DNA of 64,000 bases. It comes from Erysipelotrichaceae bacterium (GTDB lineage Bacteria > Bacillota_I > Bacilli_A > ML615J-28 > CAG-313). The stretch covers positions 237,636 to 301,635 of the forward strand of contig SVBG01000002.1 of assembly GCA_015059015.1 (NCBI GenBank), written 5' to 3'. This document shows, piece after piece, positions 36,148 to 45,771 of this stretch. Made by a program: the position numbers and the translations under genes. Each line of letters starts with the position of its first letter. The first letter of the stretch is position 1. Under the pieces are notes generated by a model. The model worked only from the letters and a program-made list of their open reading frames with translations, made no database searches and was not told where the DNA came from.

Positions 36148-36831
36148 TTATCTATTTAAAATTAGTTTAGTTAAAGTAATTGGATCTACAATCTTACCAT
36201 CTTTATAAACACGCATATTGCCTGATGCGATTTCATCAATAAGAATTACTTCACCATTGTTGTAACCAAATTCAAATTTGATATCCCAAAGATCAAGACC
36301 AATTTTCTTTAAGTCACTAGCTATTATATTTGTGATATTTAATGTTTGTTCTTTCATCGAATCAAATAGTTCACCGCTCATTACACCAAGTGCAACAAGT
36401 CCTTCTTTAGTTACTAGTGGATCTCCTTTTTCATCATTTTTGAAAGTGCATTCAACGTAACCACCTTCAAGGTGAGTTCCATCTTTGATATATTCACCAT
36501 AACGACGAATAAAACTACCTGTTGCAACAAGTCTACAAATAACTTCTAGACCATGTCCAAATACTTTACCAGGTAACACTTCCATTGTTGCATCTTCAAT
36601 ATTTGCGTTTACATAGTGAGTTTTGATACCAGCTTGTTTTAATAGTTCAAAATAATAAATTGATACTTTTAAGTTTTCTTTTCCAATACCATCAATTGTT
36701 AAACCAACAGTATTTTCACCTGGGTCAAACACACCATCTTTACCTGTACAATCATCTTTAAATTTTAATAGAACGTTACCATTTTCTAAACTATAAACGT
36801 CTTTAGTTTTGCCTTCGTAAATCTTATTCAT
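36148..36831 (-). CDS. purC: Phosphoribosylaminoimidazole-succinocarboxamide synthase (SAICAR synthetase)
   Basis: 227 residues. The minus-strand product starts '[28 protein letters not shown]' (the ATP-binding Gly-rich start of PurC). It contains '[32 protein letters not shown]' and '[27 protein letters not shown]', both signatures of SAICAR synthetase. It joins CAIR and aspartate using ATP, step 8 counting from PRPP. It lies divergent from the main pur operon, about 70 bases from its promoter, so the ZTP riboswitch does not control it. The minus strand carries GGGAG before the start and a TACAAT-like -10 further up. Confidence 0.95.
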   Translation of the reverse strand: MNKIYEGKTKDVYSLENGNVLLKFKDDCTGKDGVFDPGENTVGLTIDGIGKENLKVSIYYFELLKQAGIKTHYVNANIEDATMEVLPGKVFGHGLEVICRLVATGSFIRRYGEYIKDGTHLEGGYVECTFKNDEKGDPLVTKEGLVALGVMSGELFDSMKEQTLNITNIIASDLKKIGLDLWDIKFEFGYNNGEVILIDEIASGNMRVYKDGKIVDPITLTKLILNR

Positions 36832-36903
36832 TGTTTTGCTCCCTTTTAGTTTTTTAAATTTACTTCATTATTGTATCACAAAAAAAAATAAGATTTATAA
36901 AAC

Positions 36904-36932
36904 TTGCAATTATTTTGTATTTATAGTATAAT
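36904..36932 (+). promoter_or_regulatory. Promoter of the purine operon
   Basis: TTGCAA (36904-36909), 17 bases, TATAAT (36927-36932), ending about 10 bases before the riboswitch P1 stem. Confidence 0.75.
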
Positions 36933-36939
36933 AATGATA

Positions 36940-37010
36940 GTTATACAACTGACGGATTGTGGAGTATACCATATGGGAGTATAACATAATGAGTGTCGAC
37001 CGTCTGGGCA
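36940..37010 (+). promoter_or_regulatory. ZTP (pfl) riboswitch controlling the purine operon
   Basis: P1 is TTATAC (36940-36945) with GTATAA (36978-36983). Between them lie ACTGACGG, then a GTGG...ACCA hairpin, then GGGA, the order of the pfl aptamer. After a short linker comes CGACCGTCTGGGCA (36997-37010), which matches the conserved CCGNCTGGGCA half of the aptamer. Its last bases are the 5' arm of the following terminator. ZTP or ZMP binding should prevent termination, turning on purine and one-carbon genes when 10-formyl-THF runs short. Recognition is by motif; a covariance search would settle it. Confidence 0.87.
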
Positions 37011-37040
37011 TATTTCTTACGTTAGAAGTATGCCCTTTTT
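37006..37040 (+). terminator. ZTP riboswitch terminator
   Basis: A 12-bp stem (GGGCATATTTCT / AGAAGTATGCCC, one G-T pair) followed by five T residues. Its 5' arm shares bases with the aptamer 3' motif. Confidence 0.88.
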
Positions 37041-37085
37041 ACGTTTTTATGACGGAATAATATATATAAAATTTGGAGGAAAGAA

Positions 37086-37571
37086 ATGAGAGTTGCAGTA
37101 GTGATGGGTTCTAAAAGTGATTTAGCTAAAGTTGAACCCGCTATTTTAATTTTAAAAGAGTATGGAGTAAAAACTGATGTAAGATGTTTATCTGCACATC
37201 GTGCTCACAATGAATTAGCTGAATTTGTAAATGAATGTAATAATAATGGTACTGAAGTAATAATTGCTGCTGCAGGGATGGCTGCTGCACTTCCAGGTGT
37301 TGTTGCAGCACAAACTGTACTTCCTGTAATTGGTGTTCCAATTAGTGGTAGTGTATTTGATGGTATGGATGCATTATTATCTATAGTTCAAATGCCTACT
37401 GGTATTCCTGTTGCAACAGTTGCAGTTAATGGAAGTAAAAATGCTGCTTACTTAGCATTACAAATAATTGCAGTTAAAAACGTAGAATTAAAAGAAAAAT
37501 TACTTGAATTAAGAAATAAAATGACAAATGAAAATCTACTTGCTAATGAAGAAGTTAGCAATAAATATTAA
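37086..37571 (+). CDS. purE: N5-carboxyaminoimidazole ribonucleotide mutase / AIR carboxylase subunit
   Basis: 161 residues. 'VVMGSKSDLAKVEPAILILKEYGV' is the PurE nucleotide-binding loop and 'VRCLSAHRAHNEL' the conserved SAHR motif; 'VIIAAAGMAAALPGVVAAQTVLPVIGVP' completes the core. It converts N5-CAIR (or AIR plus CO2) to CAIR. No purK is in the window, so its class (N5-CAIR mutase or direct AIR carboxylase) cannot be decided from context. First gene after the ZTP riboswitch, with GGAGG before the ATG. Confidence 0.95.
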   Translation: MRVAVVMGSKSDLAKVEPAILILKEYGVKTDVRCLSAHRAHNELAEFVNECNNNGTEVIIAAAGMAAALPGVVAAQTVLPVIGVPISGSVFDGMDALLSIVQMPTGIPVATVAVNGSKNAAYLALQIIAVKNVELKEKLLELRNKMTNENLLANEEVSNKY

Positions 37572-37587
37572 AATGGAGGAATAAAAA

Positions 37588-38619
37588 ATGAGTAATAAAT
37601 ATCGTGAAGCTGGTGTAGATTTAGAAGCAGGTTATGAGTCAGTTAGACTTATTAAATCTCATGTTGCAAGAACTAAAGTACTTGGTGCAGTTGATTCAAT
37701 TGGTGCATTTGGTGGAATGTTTGATTTAAGTTTACTTAACATGAAAGAACCTGTATTAGTATCAGGAACTGATGGTGTTGGTACAAAACTTATGATTGCA
37801 TTTGAAGTTGATAAACACGATACAATTGGTATAGATGCTGTTGCAATGTGTGTTAATGATGTATTAGTTCAAGGTGCAATGCCAATATTCTTCCTTGATT
37901 ATTTAGCTGTAGGAAAGAATTTCCCTAAAAAGATTGAACAACTTGTAAAAGGTGTTGCAGATGGATGTGTACTTAGTGAATGTGCATTAATCGGTGGTGA
38001 AACTGCTGAAATGCCAGATATGTATGATGTTAATCATTATGATATTGCAGGTTTCTGTGTAGGCGCAGTTGAAAAATCTAAATTATTAGACGGACAGAAG
38101 ATAAGTGTTGGTAATGTACTAATTGGTCTACCTTCAACTGGTTGTCATTCAAATGGTTATTCATTAGTAAGAAAAGTATTGTTAAAAGATGCTAAACTTG
38201 ATGTTCATAAATTCTATCCTGAATTTAATAAAACACTTGGTGAAGAATTACTTACTCCAACTAAGATTTATGTAAAAACTATTAAATATTTACTTAATAG
38301 TGGTGCTAATATTAATGGTATGTGTCATATTACTGGGGGCGGTTTCTATGAAAATGTTCCTCGTATGTTAAAAGATGGTCAAGGTGTTGAAATTAATGTT
38401 AATTCATTCCCAAGACCTAAAATCTTTGATTTAATTAAGGAAACTGGTAATATCCCTGATAAAGAAATGTATAATGTATTTAATATGGGTATTGGTTTTA
38501 TCTTAGCAGTTGAAGAAAAAGATGTAGAAAGTGTAATGAATTTATTAAAAGAAATTAATGAACCTGCTTATGTTATTGGTAAAGTAACAAATTCTGGTGA
38601 AGTGGATTTAAAATGGTAA
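37588..38619 (+). CDS. purM: Phosphoribosylformylglycinamidine cyclo-ligase (AIR synthetase)
   Basis: 343 residues, the normal length. 'YREAGVDLEAGYESVRLIKSHV' is the usual start, 'PVLVSGTDGVGTKLMIA' the catalytic/ATP-binding loop, and 'CALIGGETAEMPDMY' and 'ITGGGFYENVPRML' further signatures. It closes FGAM to AIR with ATP (step 5). Its stop overlaps the start of purN by 7 bases, so the two are coupled. Confidence 0.96.
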   Translation: MSNKYREAGVDLEAGYESVRLIKSHVARTKVLGAVDSIGAFGGMFDLSLLNMKEPVLVSGTDGVGTKLMIAFEVDKHDTIGIDAVAMCVNDVLVQGAMPIFFLDYLAVGKNFPKKIEQLVKGVADGCVLSECALIGGETAEMPDMYDVNHYDIAGFCVGAVEKSKLLDGQKISVGNVLIGLPSTGCHSNGYSLVRKVLLKDAKLDVHKFYPEFNKTLGEELLTPTKIYVKTIKYLLNSGANINGMCHITGGGFYENVPRMLKDGQGVEINVNSFPRPKIFDLIKETGNIPDKEMYNVFNMGIGFILAVEEKDVESVMNLLKEINEPAYVIGKVTNSGEVDLKW

Positions 38620-39206
38620 ATATAGCAGTATTTGTTTCAGGTGGTGGAACTAATTTACAATCATTAATTGATGCATGTGCTAACAATGAAATTAATGGAA
38701 GTATTAAATTGGTTATATCAAATCGTAAAAAAGCATATGGCTTAGAAAGAGCTCGTCTTGCAGGTATTAAAGCAGAATGGATTAAAGATGAAGATATAAT
38801 TATTAAAAGGCTTGAAGAAGAACAAATTGATTTAATCGTTCTTGCTGGGTACTTAGCAATTGTATCAGAAAAGTTAATTAGTAAATATGAAAATAAAATA
38901 ATAAATATTCATCCATCACTTATTCCTTCATTTTGTGGAGAGGGATATTACGGGATACATGTTCATGAAGCATGTTTTAAACGTGGATGTAAAGTAAGTG
39001 GCGCAACAGTTCATTTTGTTTCAGCTGTTGTAGATGGTGGGCCAATTATCTTACAAAGAAGTATAGATATATCTGATTGTGCAACACCAGAAGAAATTCA
39101 AGAAAAAATATTAATTAATATAGAACATAAAATTTTAAAAGAAGCAGTTGGGTTATACTGCGATAATAAACTAAAAGTAGTAAATGAAAGGGTAGAAATA
39201 ATATGA
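38613..39206 (+). CDS. purN: Phosphoribosylglycinamide formyltransferase (10-formyl-THF dependent)
   Basis: 197 residues. 'AVFVSGGGTNLQSLIDAC' is the phosphate-binding start. 'KIINIHPSLIPSFCGEGYYGIHVHEACFKRG' carries the catalytic Asn-His pair and 'GATVHFVSAVVDGGPII' the Asp loop. The GEGYYG insertion is the clostridial-type variant. It formylates GAR (step 3). It ends in TGA within ATGA, sharing bases with the purH start; this is the only TGA stop seen among the genes of this window. Confidence 0.95.
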   Translation: MVNIAVFVSGGGTNLQSLIDACANNEINGSIKLVISNRKKAYGLERARLAGIKAEWIKDEDIIIKRLEEEQIDLIVLAGYLAIVSEKLISKYENKIINIHPSLIPSFCGEGYYGIHVHEACFKRGCKVSGATVHFVSAVVDGGPIILQRSIDISDCATPEEIQEKILINIEHKILKEAVGLYCDNKLKVVNERVEII

Positions 39207-40726
39207 AAAGAGCATTAGTAAGCGTTACTAATAAAGAAGGTATCGTTGAATTTTGTCAAGGATTAGAAAAATTAGGTTTTGAAATTGTATCAACAGGTGG
39301 TACTTTAAATAAATTAGCGTCTAGTGGTGTTAAAGCAATCGCTATTGATGAAGTAACTAAATTTCCAGAAATGTTAGACGGTAGAGTTAAGACTCTTCAT
39401 CCAATGGTTCATGGAGGACTTCTTTATAGAAGAGATTTAGAAAGTCATGTAAAAACAATTGAAGAATACGGAATTCATCCAATTGATTTAGTATGTGTAA
39501 ACTTATATGAATTTGAAAAAGCACTACGTGCTGGTAAACCAATGCCAGAAATGATTGAAAATATTGATATTGGTGGTCCTTCAATGATTAGAAGTGCTGC
39601 TAAAAACTTTAAAGATGTTTTAATCGTTACAAATCCTAGTGATTATAATAGTGTGCTTGAAGCTATTGAAAATGGTACTGATGACTATAACTTTAGACTT
39701 AATTTAGCTTATAAAGCATTCTCAGCTACAGCTGCTTACGATTCTATTATTTCTCGTTATTTTGCAGGTGTAGTAGGAGATGAATTCCCTGATACACTTA
39801 ATATTTCTTTAAAGAAAGTAGAACACTTACGTTATGGAGAAAACTCTCAACAACTTGCAAATACATATCAAGATTCATTTATTGAAAAATCACTTCTTGA
39901 TTACGTTCAATTAAATGGTAAAGAAATCTCATTTAATAATTTGAATGATTTATACGGTGCTGTTGCTTTAGTAAGAGAATTTGCAGGTGTTACAGTTACT
40001 GCTGCTATTAAACACTCAACTCCATGTGGTGTTGCAGTTGGTGCTACTGGCTATGAATCATATATGAAAGCATATCTTGCTGATCCACAATCAATCTTTG
40101 GTGGTATTGTTGCAGTAAACTATAAAGTAGATAAAGAAACTGCTCTTGAGATGACTAAGATTTTCTTAGAAATTGTTGCTGCTCCAGATTTTGATGAAGA
40201 AGCACTTGCAGTACTTAAGAAGAAAAAGAACTTACGTGTTCTTAAACTTAATAATCTTGATGCCAAAGAAGCTAAATATGATATTAAATATTTAGAAGGT
40301 AAAGTACTTGTTCAACAAATTAATTCTAAGATGATTGATGAAATGAAAGTAGTTACTAATGCAGTTCCTACTAAAGAACAAATCTCTGATATGGAATTTG
40401 GTATGAAAGTAGTTAAATACGTTAAGTCTAATGCAATTTGTATTGTTAAAAATGGTGTTACTCTTGCAATTGGTGGAGGACAAACTTCACGTGTATGGGC
40501 ACTTGAAAATGCTATTCATAACAATCCAGATAAAGACTTTAAAGGAAGCGTTCTTGCAAGTGATGCATTCTTCCCATTTAATGACTGTGTGCAAGTTGCT
40601 GCTAATGCTGGTGTTGCTGCTATTATTCAACCTGGTGGAAGTATTAAAGACCAAGATTCAATTGATCTATGTAATGAACTTAATATCCCTATGGTATTTA
40701 GTGGTTATCGTCATTTTAGACACTAA
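39203..40726 (+). CDS. purH: Bifunctional AICAR transformylase / IMP cyclohydrolase
   Basis: 507 residues. The N-terminal MGS-like cyclohydrolase domain has 'LVSVTNKEGIVEFCQGLEKLGFEIVSTGGT' and 'DGRVKTLHPMVHGGLLYRR'. The C-terminal AICARFT domain has 'VTAAIKHSTPCGVAVG' (Lys-His catalytic pair) and 'IGGGQTSRVWALENA'. It performs the last two steps to IMP using 10-formyl-THF. When formyl-THF is short, its substrate ZMP accumulates and feeds the ZTP riboswitch at the operon head. Confidence 0.96.
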   Translation: MKRALVSVTNKEGIVEFCQGLEKLGFEIVSTGGTLNKLASSGVKAIAIDEVTKFPEMLDGRVKTLHPMVHGGLLYRRDLESHVKTIEEYGIHPIDLVCVNLYEFEKALRAGKPMPEMIENIDIGGPSMIRSAAKNFKDVLIVTNPSDYNSVLEAIENGTDDYNFRLNLAYKAFSATAAYDSIISRYFAGVVGDEFPDTLNISLKKVEHLRYGENSQQLANTYQDSFIEKSLLDYVQLNGKEISFNNLNDLYGAVALVREFAGVTVTAAIKHSTPCGVAVGATGYESYMKAYLADPQSIFGGIVAVNYKVDKETALEMTKIFLEIVAAPDFDEEALAVLKKKKNLRVLKLNNLDAKEAKYDIKYLEGKVLVQQINSKMIDEMKVVTNAVPTKEQISDMEFGMKVVKYVKSNAICIVKNGVTLAIGGGQTSRVWALENAIHNNPDKDFKGSVLASDAFFPFNDCVQVAANAGVAAIIQPGGSIKDQDSIDLCNELNIPMVFSGYRHFRH

Positions 40727-40738
40727 GAGGTTATATAT

Positions 40739-41992
40739 ATGAAAGTACTAATTATTGGTAGTGGTGGTCGTGAACATGCGATTTGCTACGCATTATCAAA
40801 AAGTAGTAAAGTAACTGAAATTCATGCAATTCCAGGAAACCCTGGTATTGCAAAGTTAGGCACTTGTCATAACGCAAGTGTAGAAGATTTAGAATATATA
40901 TTAAAATTTGTTGAAGAGCATAATATTGACTTAACAGTTGTTGGTCCAGAAGTTCCTCTTTGTATGGGACTTGCTGACTTACTTGAAGCAAATGGCCATA
41001 AAGTATTTGGGCCTTGTAAAGAGGCTGCAACTCTAGAAGGGTCAAAAGTTTTTTCAAAAGATTTTATGAAACGTCATAATATTCCAACAGCAGCTTATGC
41101 AAATGTTGATAACTATGAAGATGCTGTAAAGACTTTAAAAGAGTTTTCTTATCCTGTAGTTATTAAAGCAGATGGACTTGCTGCTGGTAAAGGTGTAGTA
41201 ATTTGTGAAGATGAAGATGTAGCACTTAAAACACTAAAAGAATTCTTAATTGATAGAGCACTATCTGGTGCTGGAAAAACTGTAGTGCTTGAAGAATTCT
41301 TAACAGGTTTTGAATGTTCTTTACTTTGTTTTACAGACTCTGAAACAATTATTCCAATGGTTACCGCAAAAGATCACAAACAAATATTTGATGGGAATTT
41401 AGGTCCTAATACTGGTGGTATGGGTACTATTAGTCCTAATCCATTTATGCCAAGTAATATGGATGATGTATTAAAAAATGAAATACTTGATCCATTTATG
41501 AAAGGGTTAAAAGAAGATAACCTAGATTTTAGAGGTGTAATCTTTATCGGTTTAATGATTGAAAATGGCCATGCAAAAGTCTTAGAATTTAATGTTCGTT
41601 TTGGTGATCCTGAAACACAAGTAATTATGCTAAGACTAAAAAGTGATATATATGACATAATGTATGCTACTGCAACTAAATCTTTAAAAGATATTAATAT
41701 CTCTTGGAGTGATGAAGTTGCAGGATGTGTAGTTCTTGCAAGTAAAGGATACCCTGGAAGTTATCCTAAAGGATTAGTTATTACAGGTCTTGATGATGTT
41801 TCTGATGATATTATTGTATTCCATGCAGGGACTAAAGAAGTAGATTCTAAAATTGTTACTAATGGTGGACGTGTTTTAAATGTTTGTACTACAGGTAATA
41901 GTTTAGAAGAAGTTAGAAATAAAATTTATAACGCAATAGATAAAATAGATTTTGATGGCAAATATTGCCGTAAAGATATTGGCTTAAGATAG
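40739..41992 (+). CDS. purD: Phosphoribosylamine-glycine ligase (GAR synthetase)
   Basis: 417 residues. 'KVLIIGSGGREHAICYAL' starts the N-domain. 'SYPVVIKADGLAAGKGVVICEDEDVA' is the ATP-grasp loop and 'HAKVLEFNVRFGDPETQVIMLRL' the metal-binding signature of PurD. It joins phosphoribosylamine and glycine with ATP (step 2). It lies 12 bases after purH and 8 before purL, with no promoter in the gaps. Confidence 0.96.
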   Translation: MKVLIIGSGGREHAICYALSKSSKVTEIHAIPGNPGIAKLGTCHNASVEDLEYILKFVEEHNIDLTVVGPEVPLCMGLADLLEANGHKVFGPCKEAATLEGSKVFSKDFMKRHNIPTAAYANVDNYEDAVKTLKEFSYPVVIKADGLAAGKGVVICEDEDVALKTLKEFLIDRALSGAGKTVVLEEFLTGFECSLLCFTDSETIIPMVTAKDHKQIFDGNLGPNTGGMGTISPNPFMPSNMDDVLKNEILDPFMKGLKEDNLDFRGVIFIGLMIENGHAKVLEFNVRFGDPETQVIMLRLKSDIYDIMYATATKSLKDINISWSDEVAGCVVLASKGYPGSYPKGLVITGLDDVSDDIIVFHAGTKEVDSKIVTNGGRVLNVCTTGNSLEEVRNKIYNAIDKIDFDGKYCRKDIGLR

Positions 41993-42000
41993 GAGGAACT

Positions 42001-45000
42001 ATGAATAACGTACATCGCATTTATGTTGAAAAAAGAATTGAATATGCGGTAGAGGCTAAAGAATTACTTCATAATTTACAAACTCAATTAAAACTTTCAA
42101 ATCTAGAAAATGTAAAAGTTATTAATAGATATGATGTTGAAGGAGTTAATGAATCATATTTAAACGAAGGTATCTCTATTATCTTAAGTGAACCGATGGT
42201 AGATAATGTTTTCATTGAAAACTATGAGTTTAGTAATATGGAACTTGTTTTTGGAATTGAATATCTTCCTGGTCAATATGACCAACGTGCAGATGCTTGT
42301 GAACAATGTTTCCAACTTTTAACTGGTGAAAAAAGTGTCATTGTAAAATGTGCTAAAATTATCGAACTTGTTGGTGATTTATCTAGTAAAGATGTAGAAA
42401 AGGTTAAAAAATATTTAATTAACCCAGTTGATCAGCGTCTTGCAAGCCTTGAAAAGCCTGAATGTTTAACAAGTGCTAAAGTAGAAATTGATAAAGTTCC
42501 TGTTGTTGAAGGATTTATTAATTTTAATAAAGAAGAATTAATCAAATATTTAAGTGATAATTCAATGGCAATGAACTATGATGATTTAAAAGTTACTCAA
42601 GATTACTTTAAAAATGAAGAGCATCGTGATCCTACTTTAACTGAATTAAAAGTTCTTGATACTTACTGGTCAGATCATTGTCGTCATACTACATTTTCGA
42701 CAATTATTACTGATTTAGAAATTGAAGATGGACAGTTTAAAGAAATCTTAAGAAGCGAAGTTGATAGCTATATTGCATCTCGCCATGCAGTATATGGTAT
42801 TGAAACTAAACGTCCAATGACTTTAATGGATCTTGCTACAATTTCAATGAAAGAATTAAGAAAACAAGGATATTTAAATGACCTTGAAGTAAGCGATGAA
42901 ATTAATGCTTGTTCAATTGAAATTAAAGTAAAAACTGCACATGGTGAAGAAGATTGGTTGTTAATGTTTAAAAATGAAACTCATAACCATCCTACTGAAA
43001 TTGAACCATTTGGCGGTGCTGCTACTTGTCTTGGTGGTGCTATTCGTGATCCACTTTCTGGTCGTGCATATGTTTATCAATCAATGCGTATCACAGGTGC
43101 TAGTGACCCAAGAGCTTCACTTGAAGATACAATTAAAGGTAAACTTCCTCAAAGAAAGATTTGTAAAGAATCTGCACATGGTTTCTCTAGTTATGGTAAT
43201 CAAATCGGTCTTACAACTGGTTATGTACATGAATTATATCATCCTGGATATGCTGCTAAGAGAATGGAAATTGGTGCTGTTGTTGCAGCTGCTCCAAAAG
43301 CACAAGTAAAAAGACTTGAACCACTTCCAGGACATATTGTACTTTTAATTGGTGGTAGAACTGGTCGTGATGGTATTGGTGGAGCAACAGGCTCATCAAA
43401 ATCACATGAGGTTAAAACTACTGCTACTGCAGGTGCAGAAGTACAAAAAGGGAATCCAATTGAAGAAAGAAAAATTCAAAGATTATTTAGAAACGCTAAA
43501 GTTTCAGAAAAAATTATTCGTTGTAATGACTTTGGTGCTGGTGGTGTATGTGTTGCAGTTGGTGAACTTGCACCTGGTTTAGAAATCGAACTTGATAATG
43601 TCTTAAAGAAATATGATGGTCTTAATGGAACTGAACTTGCGATAAGCGAATCTCAAGAAAGAATGGCTATTGTAATTGAAGAATTAGATGAAGAATTTAT
43701 TAAAAATGAATGTTATAAAGAAAATTTAGAAGTTGTTAAAGTTGCTACAGTTACAGGTAATAATAGACTTGTAATGCACTATCTTGGTCAAACAATTGTT
43801 GATATTGATAGAAGTTTCCTAGATAAAAATGGTGCGAGTCGTTATCAAAATGTATTCGTAGAACTTCCTGATTTTGATAAAGCTCCATTTGAAAATAAAG
43901 TTGAAGAAAATTTTGTTGAAACATCAAAAGAAGTATTATCACGTCTTTCTGTATGTAGTCAAAAAGGCCTTGTTGAAATGTTTGACTCATCAATTGGTAA
44001 TGGTACTGTACTATCTCCTTATGGTGGTAAAACACTTAGAACAGAAACTGAAGGTATGGCAGCATTAATTCCAACACTAGGATATGATAATACAACTGCA
44101 TCTATTATGAGTTACGGTTTTAACCCTGTAATTTCATCATGGTCACCATATCATGGTGCAATATATGCTGTTGTTGAAAGTGTTGCTAAAATCATCGCAA
44201 TGGGTGGAGATTATCATAAGATTAGATTTTCTTTCCAAGAATATTTTGAAAAGTTACTAAATAATCCTAATAAATGGGGTAAACCATTTGCAGCGCTTCT
44301 TGGTGCTCATAAGGTTCAAAAAGCATTAAAGCTTGCATCTATTGGAGGAAAAGACTCAATGAGTGGATCATTTGAAGATTTAGATGTTCCACCAACACTT
44401 GTTTCTTTTGCAATCACATACGCTGATGTTGAAGATGTTTTAACTCCTGAGTTAAAAGGAAGTAATCATTTATTAGTAGAAGTATGTTTAGATAAAGATA
44501 AGTATCATGTTTATGATTTTGATAAATTAATTAATACTTATGATGTTGTAACAAAGTTAATTAAAGAAAAATTAGTTTATAGTGCTTACACTGTTAAAGA
44601 TGGTGGTGCGTTAGAAGCTGTTTATAAAATGGCATTTGGAAACAACATTGGTGTATGTTTAAATAGTGATTTAGATTTAACTACTTTTTCAGCTAAAAAC
44701 TATGGAAATCTTATTTTAGAGGTTGATAAAGAAATAGATTTAAGTGATTTAAATGTACGCGTAATTGGTGAAACTAATGATTCTTGTAATGTTACATATA
44801 ATTCTGAAGTAGTAGCATTAGATGATGCTTATGATATATATAAAGGTGTATTAAATGATGTATATCCAGAAACTTGTGAGGCTCCTACAAATGATATTAT
44901 TGTAGGTAATTATAGTGATAGACCTGCATTAAAAGCAAAAGTATTATATGATACAGTCAATGTTGTGATTCCAGTATTCCCGGGTACAAACTGTGAATAT

Positions 45001-45753
45001 GATTCTAAACGTGCTTTTGAAAAAGCAGGGGCTAAAGTAGAACTTGTTGTGATTAGAAATAAGACTGAACAAGATATTAAAAATTCTGTAAATGATTTAG
45101 TATCTGCAATTAAGAAAGCACAAATTATGATGTTACCTGGTGGATTTAGTGCTGGTGATGAACCAGAAGGATCAGGTAAATTTATCGCAACATTTTTAAG
45201 AAATAAAAAAATTAAAGATGCAATAACAGATTTACTAGAAAATAGAGATGGTCTAATGATTGGTATTTGTAATGGATTCCAAGCTTTAATTAAACTAGGT
45301 TTATTACCATATGGTAAGATTTCTGATATGAAAGATATGGATCCAACTCTTACATTTAATACAATTCATAGACATGTATCTCAAATGGTTAATACTAGAA
45401 TTTCATCTGTTAAATCACCTTGGTTAGCTGGTGTTAATGTAGGAGATATTCATACAATTCCAGTGAGTCATGGTGAAGGTCGCTTTGTAGCACCAAAAGA
45501 AGTATTAGAAGAATTGTTTAAAAATGGTCAAGTATTTACACAATACGTTGATGATAATAATAATCTAACAATGGAATCACCATTTAATCCAAATGGATCA
45601 ATGATGGCTATTGAAGGTATTGTTTCACTAGATGGTCGTGTTATCGGTAAGATGGGACATAGTGAACGTCAAGGCGATAATAGATTTGTTAATATCTATG
45701 GTGAAATGGATCAAAAATTATTTGAATCAGGTGTAAATTATTTTAAAAAATAA
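42001..45753 (+). CDS. purL: Phosphoribosylformylglycinamidine synthase, large single-chain form
   Basis: 1250 residues, combining the FGAM synthase core with a C-terminal glutaminase domain, so no purQ or purS is needed. 'TYWSDHCRHTTFSTII' and 'ETHNHPTEIEPFGGAATCLGGAIRDPLSGRAYV' are the ATP-binding core motifs. 'GIGGATGSSKSHEV' and 'FNDFGAGG'-like segments follow. The glutaminase has 'FPGTNCEYDSKRAFEKAG', nucleophile Cys1090 in 'GICNGFQAL', and 'SHGEGRFV'. Single-chain PurL of this size is also found in Clostridia, Bacteroidetes and proteobacteria. It converts FGAR to FGAM (step 4). Confidence 0.95.
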   Translation: MNNVHRIYVEKRIEYAVEAKELLHNLQTQLKLSNLENVKVINRYDVEGVNESYLNEGISIILSEPMVDNVFIENYEFSNMELVFGIEYLPGQYDQRADACEQCFQLLTGEKSVIVKCAKIIELVGDLSSKDVEKVKKYLINPVDQRLASLEKPECLTSAKVEIDKVPVVEGFINFNKEELIKYLSDNSMAMNYDDLKVTQDYFKNEEHRDPTLTELKVLDTYWSDHCRHTTFSTIITDLEIEDGQFKEILRSEVDSYIASRHAVYGIETKRPMTLMDLATISMKELRKQGYLNDLEVSDEINACSIEIKVKTAHGEEDWLLMFKNETHNHPTEIEPFGGAATCLGGAIRDPLSGRAYVYQSMRITGASDPRASLEDTIKGKLPQRKICKESAHGFSSYGNQIGLTTGYVHELYHPGYAAKRMEIGAVVAAAPKAQVKRLEPLPGHIVLLIGGRTGRDGIGGATGSSKSHEVKTTATAGAEVQKGNPIEERKIQRLFRNAKVSEKIIRCNDFGAGGVCVAVGELAPGLEIELDNVLKKYDGLNGTELAISESQERMAIVIEELDEEFIKNECYKENLEVVKVATVTGNNRLVMHYLGQTIVDIDRSFLDKNGASRYQNVFVELPDFDKAPFENKVEENFVETSKEVLSRLSVCSQKGLVEMFDSSIGNGTVLSPYGGKTLRTETEGMAALIPTLGYDNTTASIMSYGFNPVISSWSPYHGAIYAVVESVAKIIAMGGDYHKIRFSFQEYFEKLLNNPNKWGKPFAALLGAHKVQKALKLASIGGKDSMSGSFEDLDVPPTLVSFAITYADVEDVLTPELKGSNHLLVEVCLDKDKYHVYDFDKLINTYDVVTKLIKEKLVYSAYTVKDGGALEAVYKMAFGNNIGVCLNSDLDLTTFSAKNYGNLILEVDKEIDLSDLNVRVIGETNDSCNVTYNSEVVALDDAYDIYKGVLNDVYPETCEAPTNDIIVGNYSDRPALKAKVLYDTVNVVIPVFPGTNCEYDSKRAFEKAGAKVELVVIRNKTEQDIKNSVNDLVSAIKKAQIMMLPGGFSAGDEPEGSGKFIATFLRNKKIKDAITDLLENRDGLMIGICNGFQALIKLGLLPYGKISDMKDMDPTLTFNTIHRHVSQMVNTRISSVKSPWLAGVNVGDIHTIPVSHGEGRFVAPKEVLEELFKNGQVFTQYVDDNNNLTMESPFNPNGSMMAIEGIVSLDGRVIGKMGHSERQGDNRFVNIYGEMDQKLFESGVNYFKK

Positions 45754-45771
45754 AATCATGAGGTGAAAAAA

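Noticed and set aside
36940-37010. Guanine/adenine purine riboswitch or PreQ1 riboswitch before purE
   Set aside because: The purine-aptamer TATA...GATATGG-type core is absent. The ACTG...GTGG...ACCA...GGGA...CCGTCTGGGCA order fits the ZTP (pfl) class.
39200-39230. TGA read as Trp (Mollicutes code)
   Set aside because: No conserved protein here has an internal TGA; Trp is always TGG. The single TGA is compatible with a normal stop.
42974-44068. Extra plus- and minus-strand ORFs inside purL and other pur genes
   Set aside because: Leu/Gln/Val-rich shadow frames of conserved enzymes, with no start signals.
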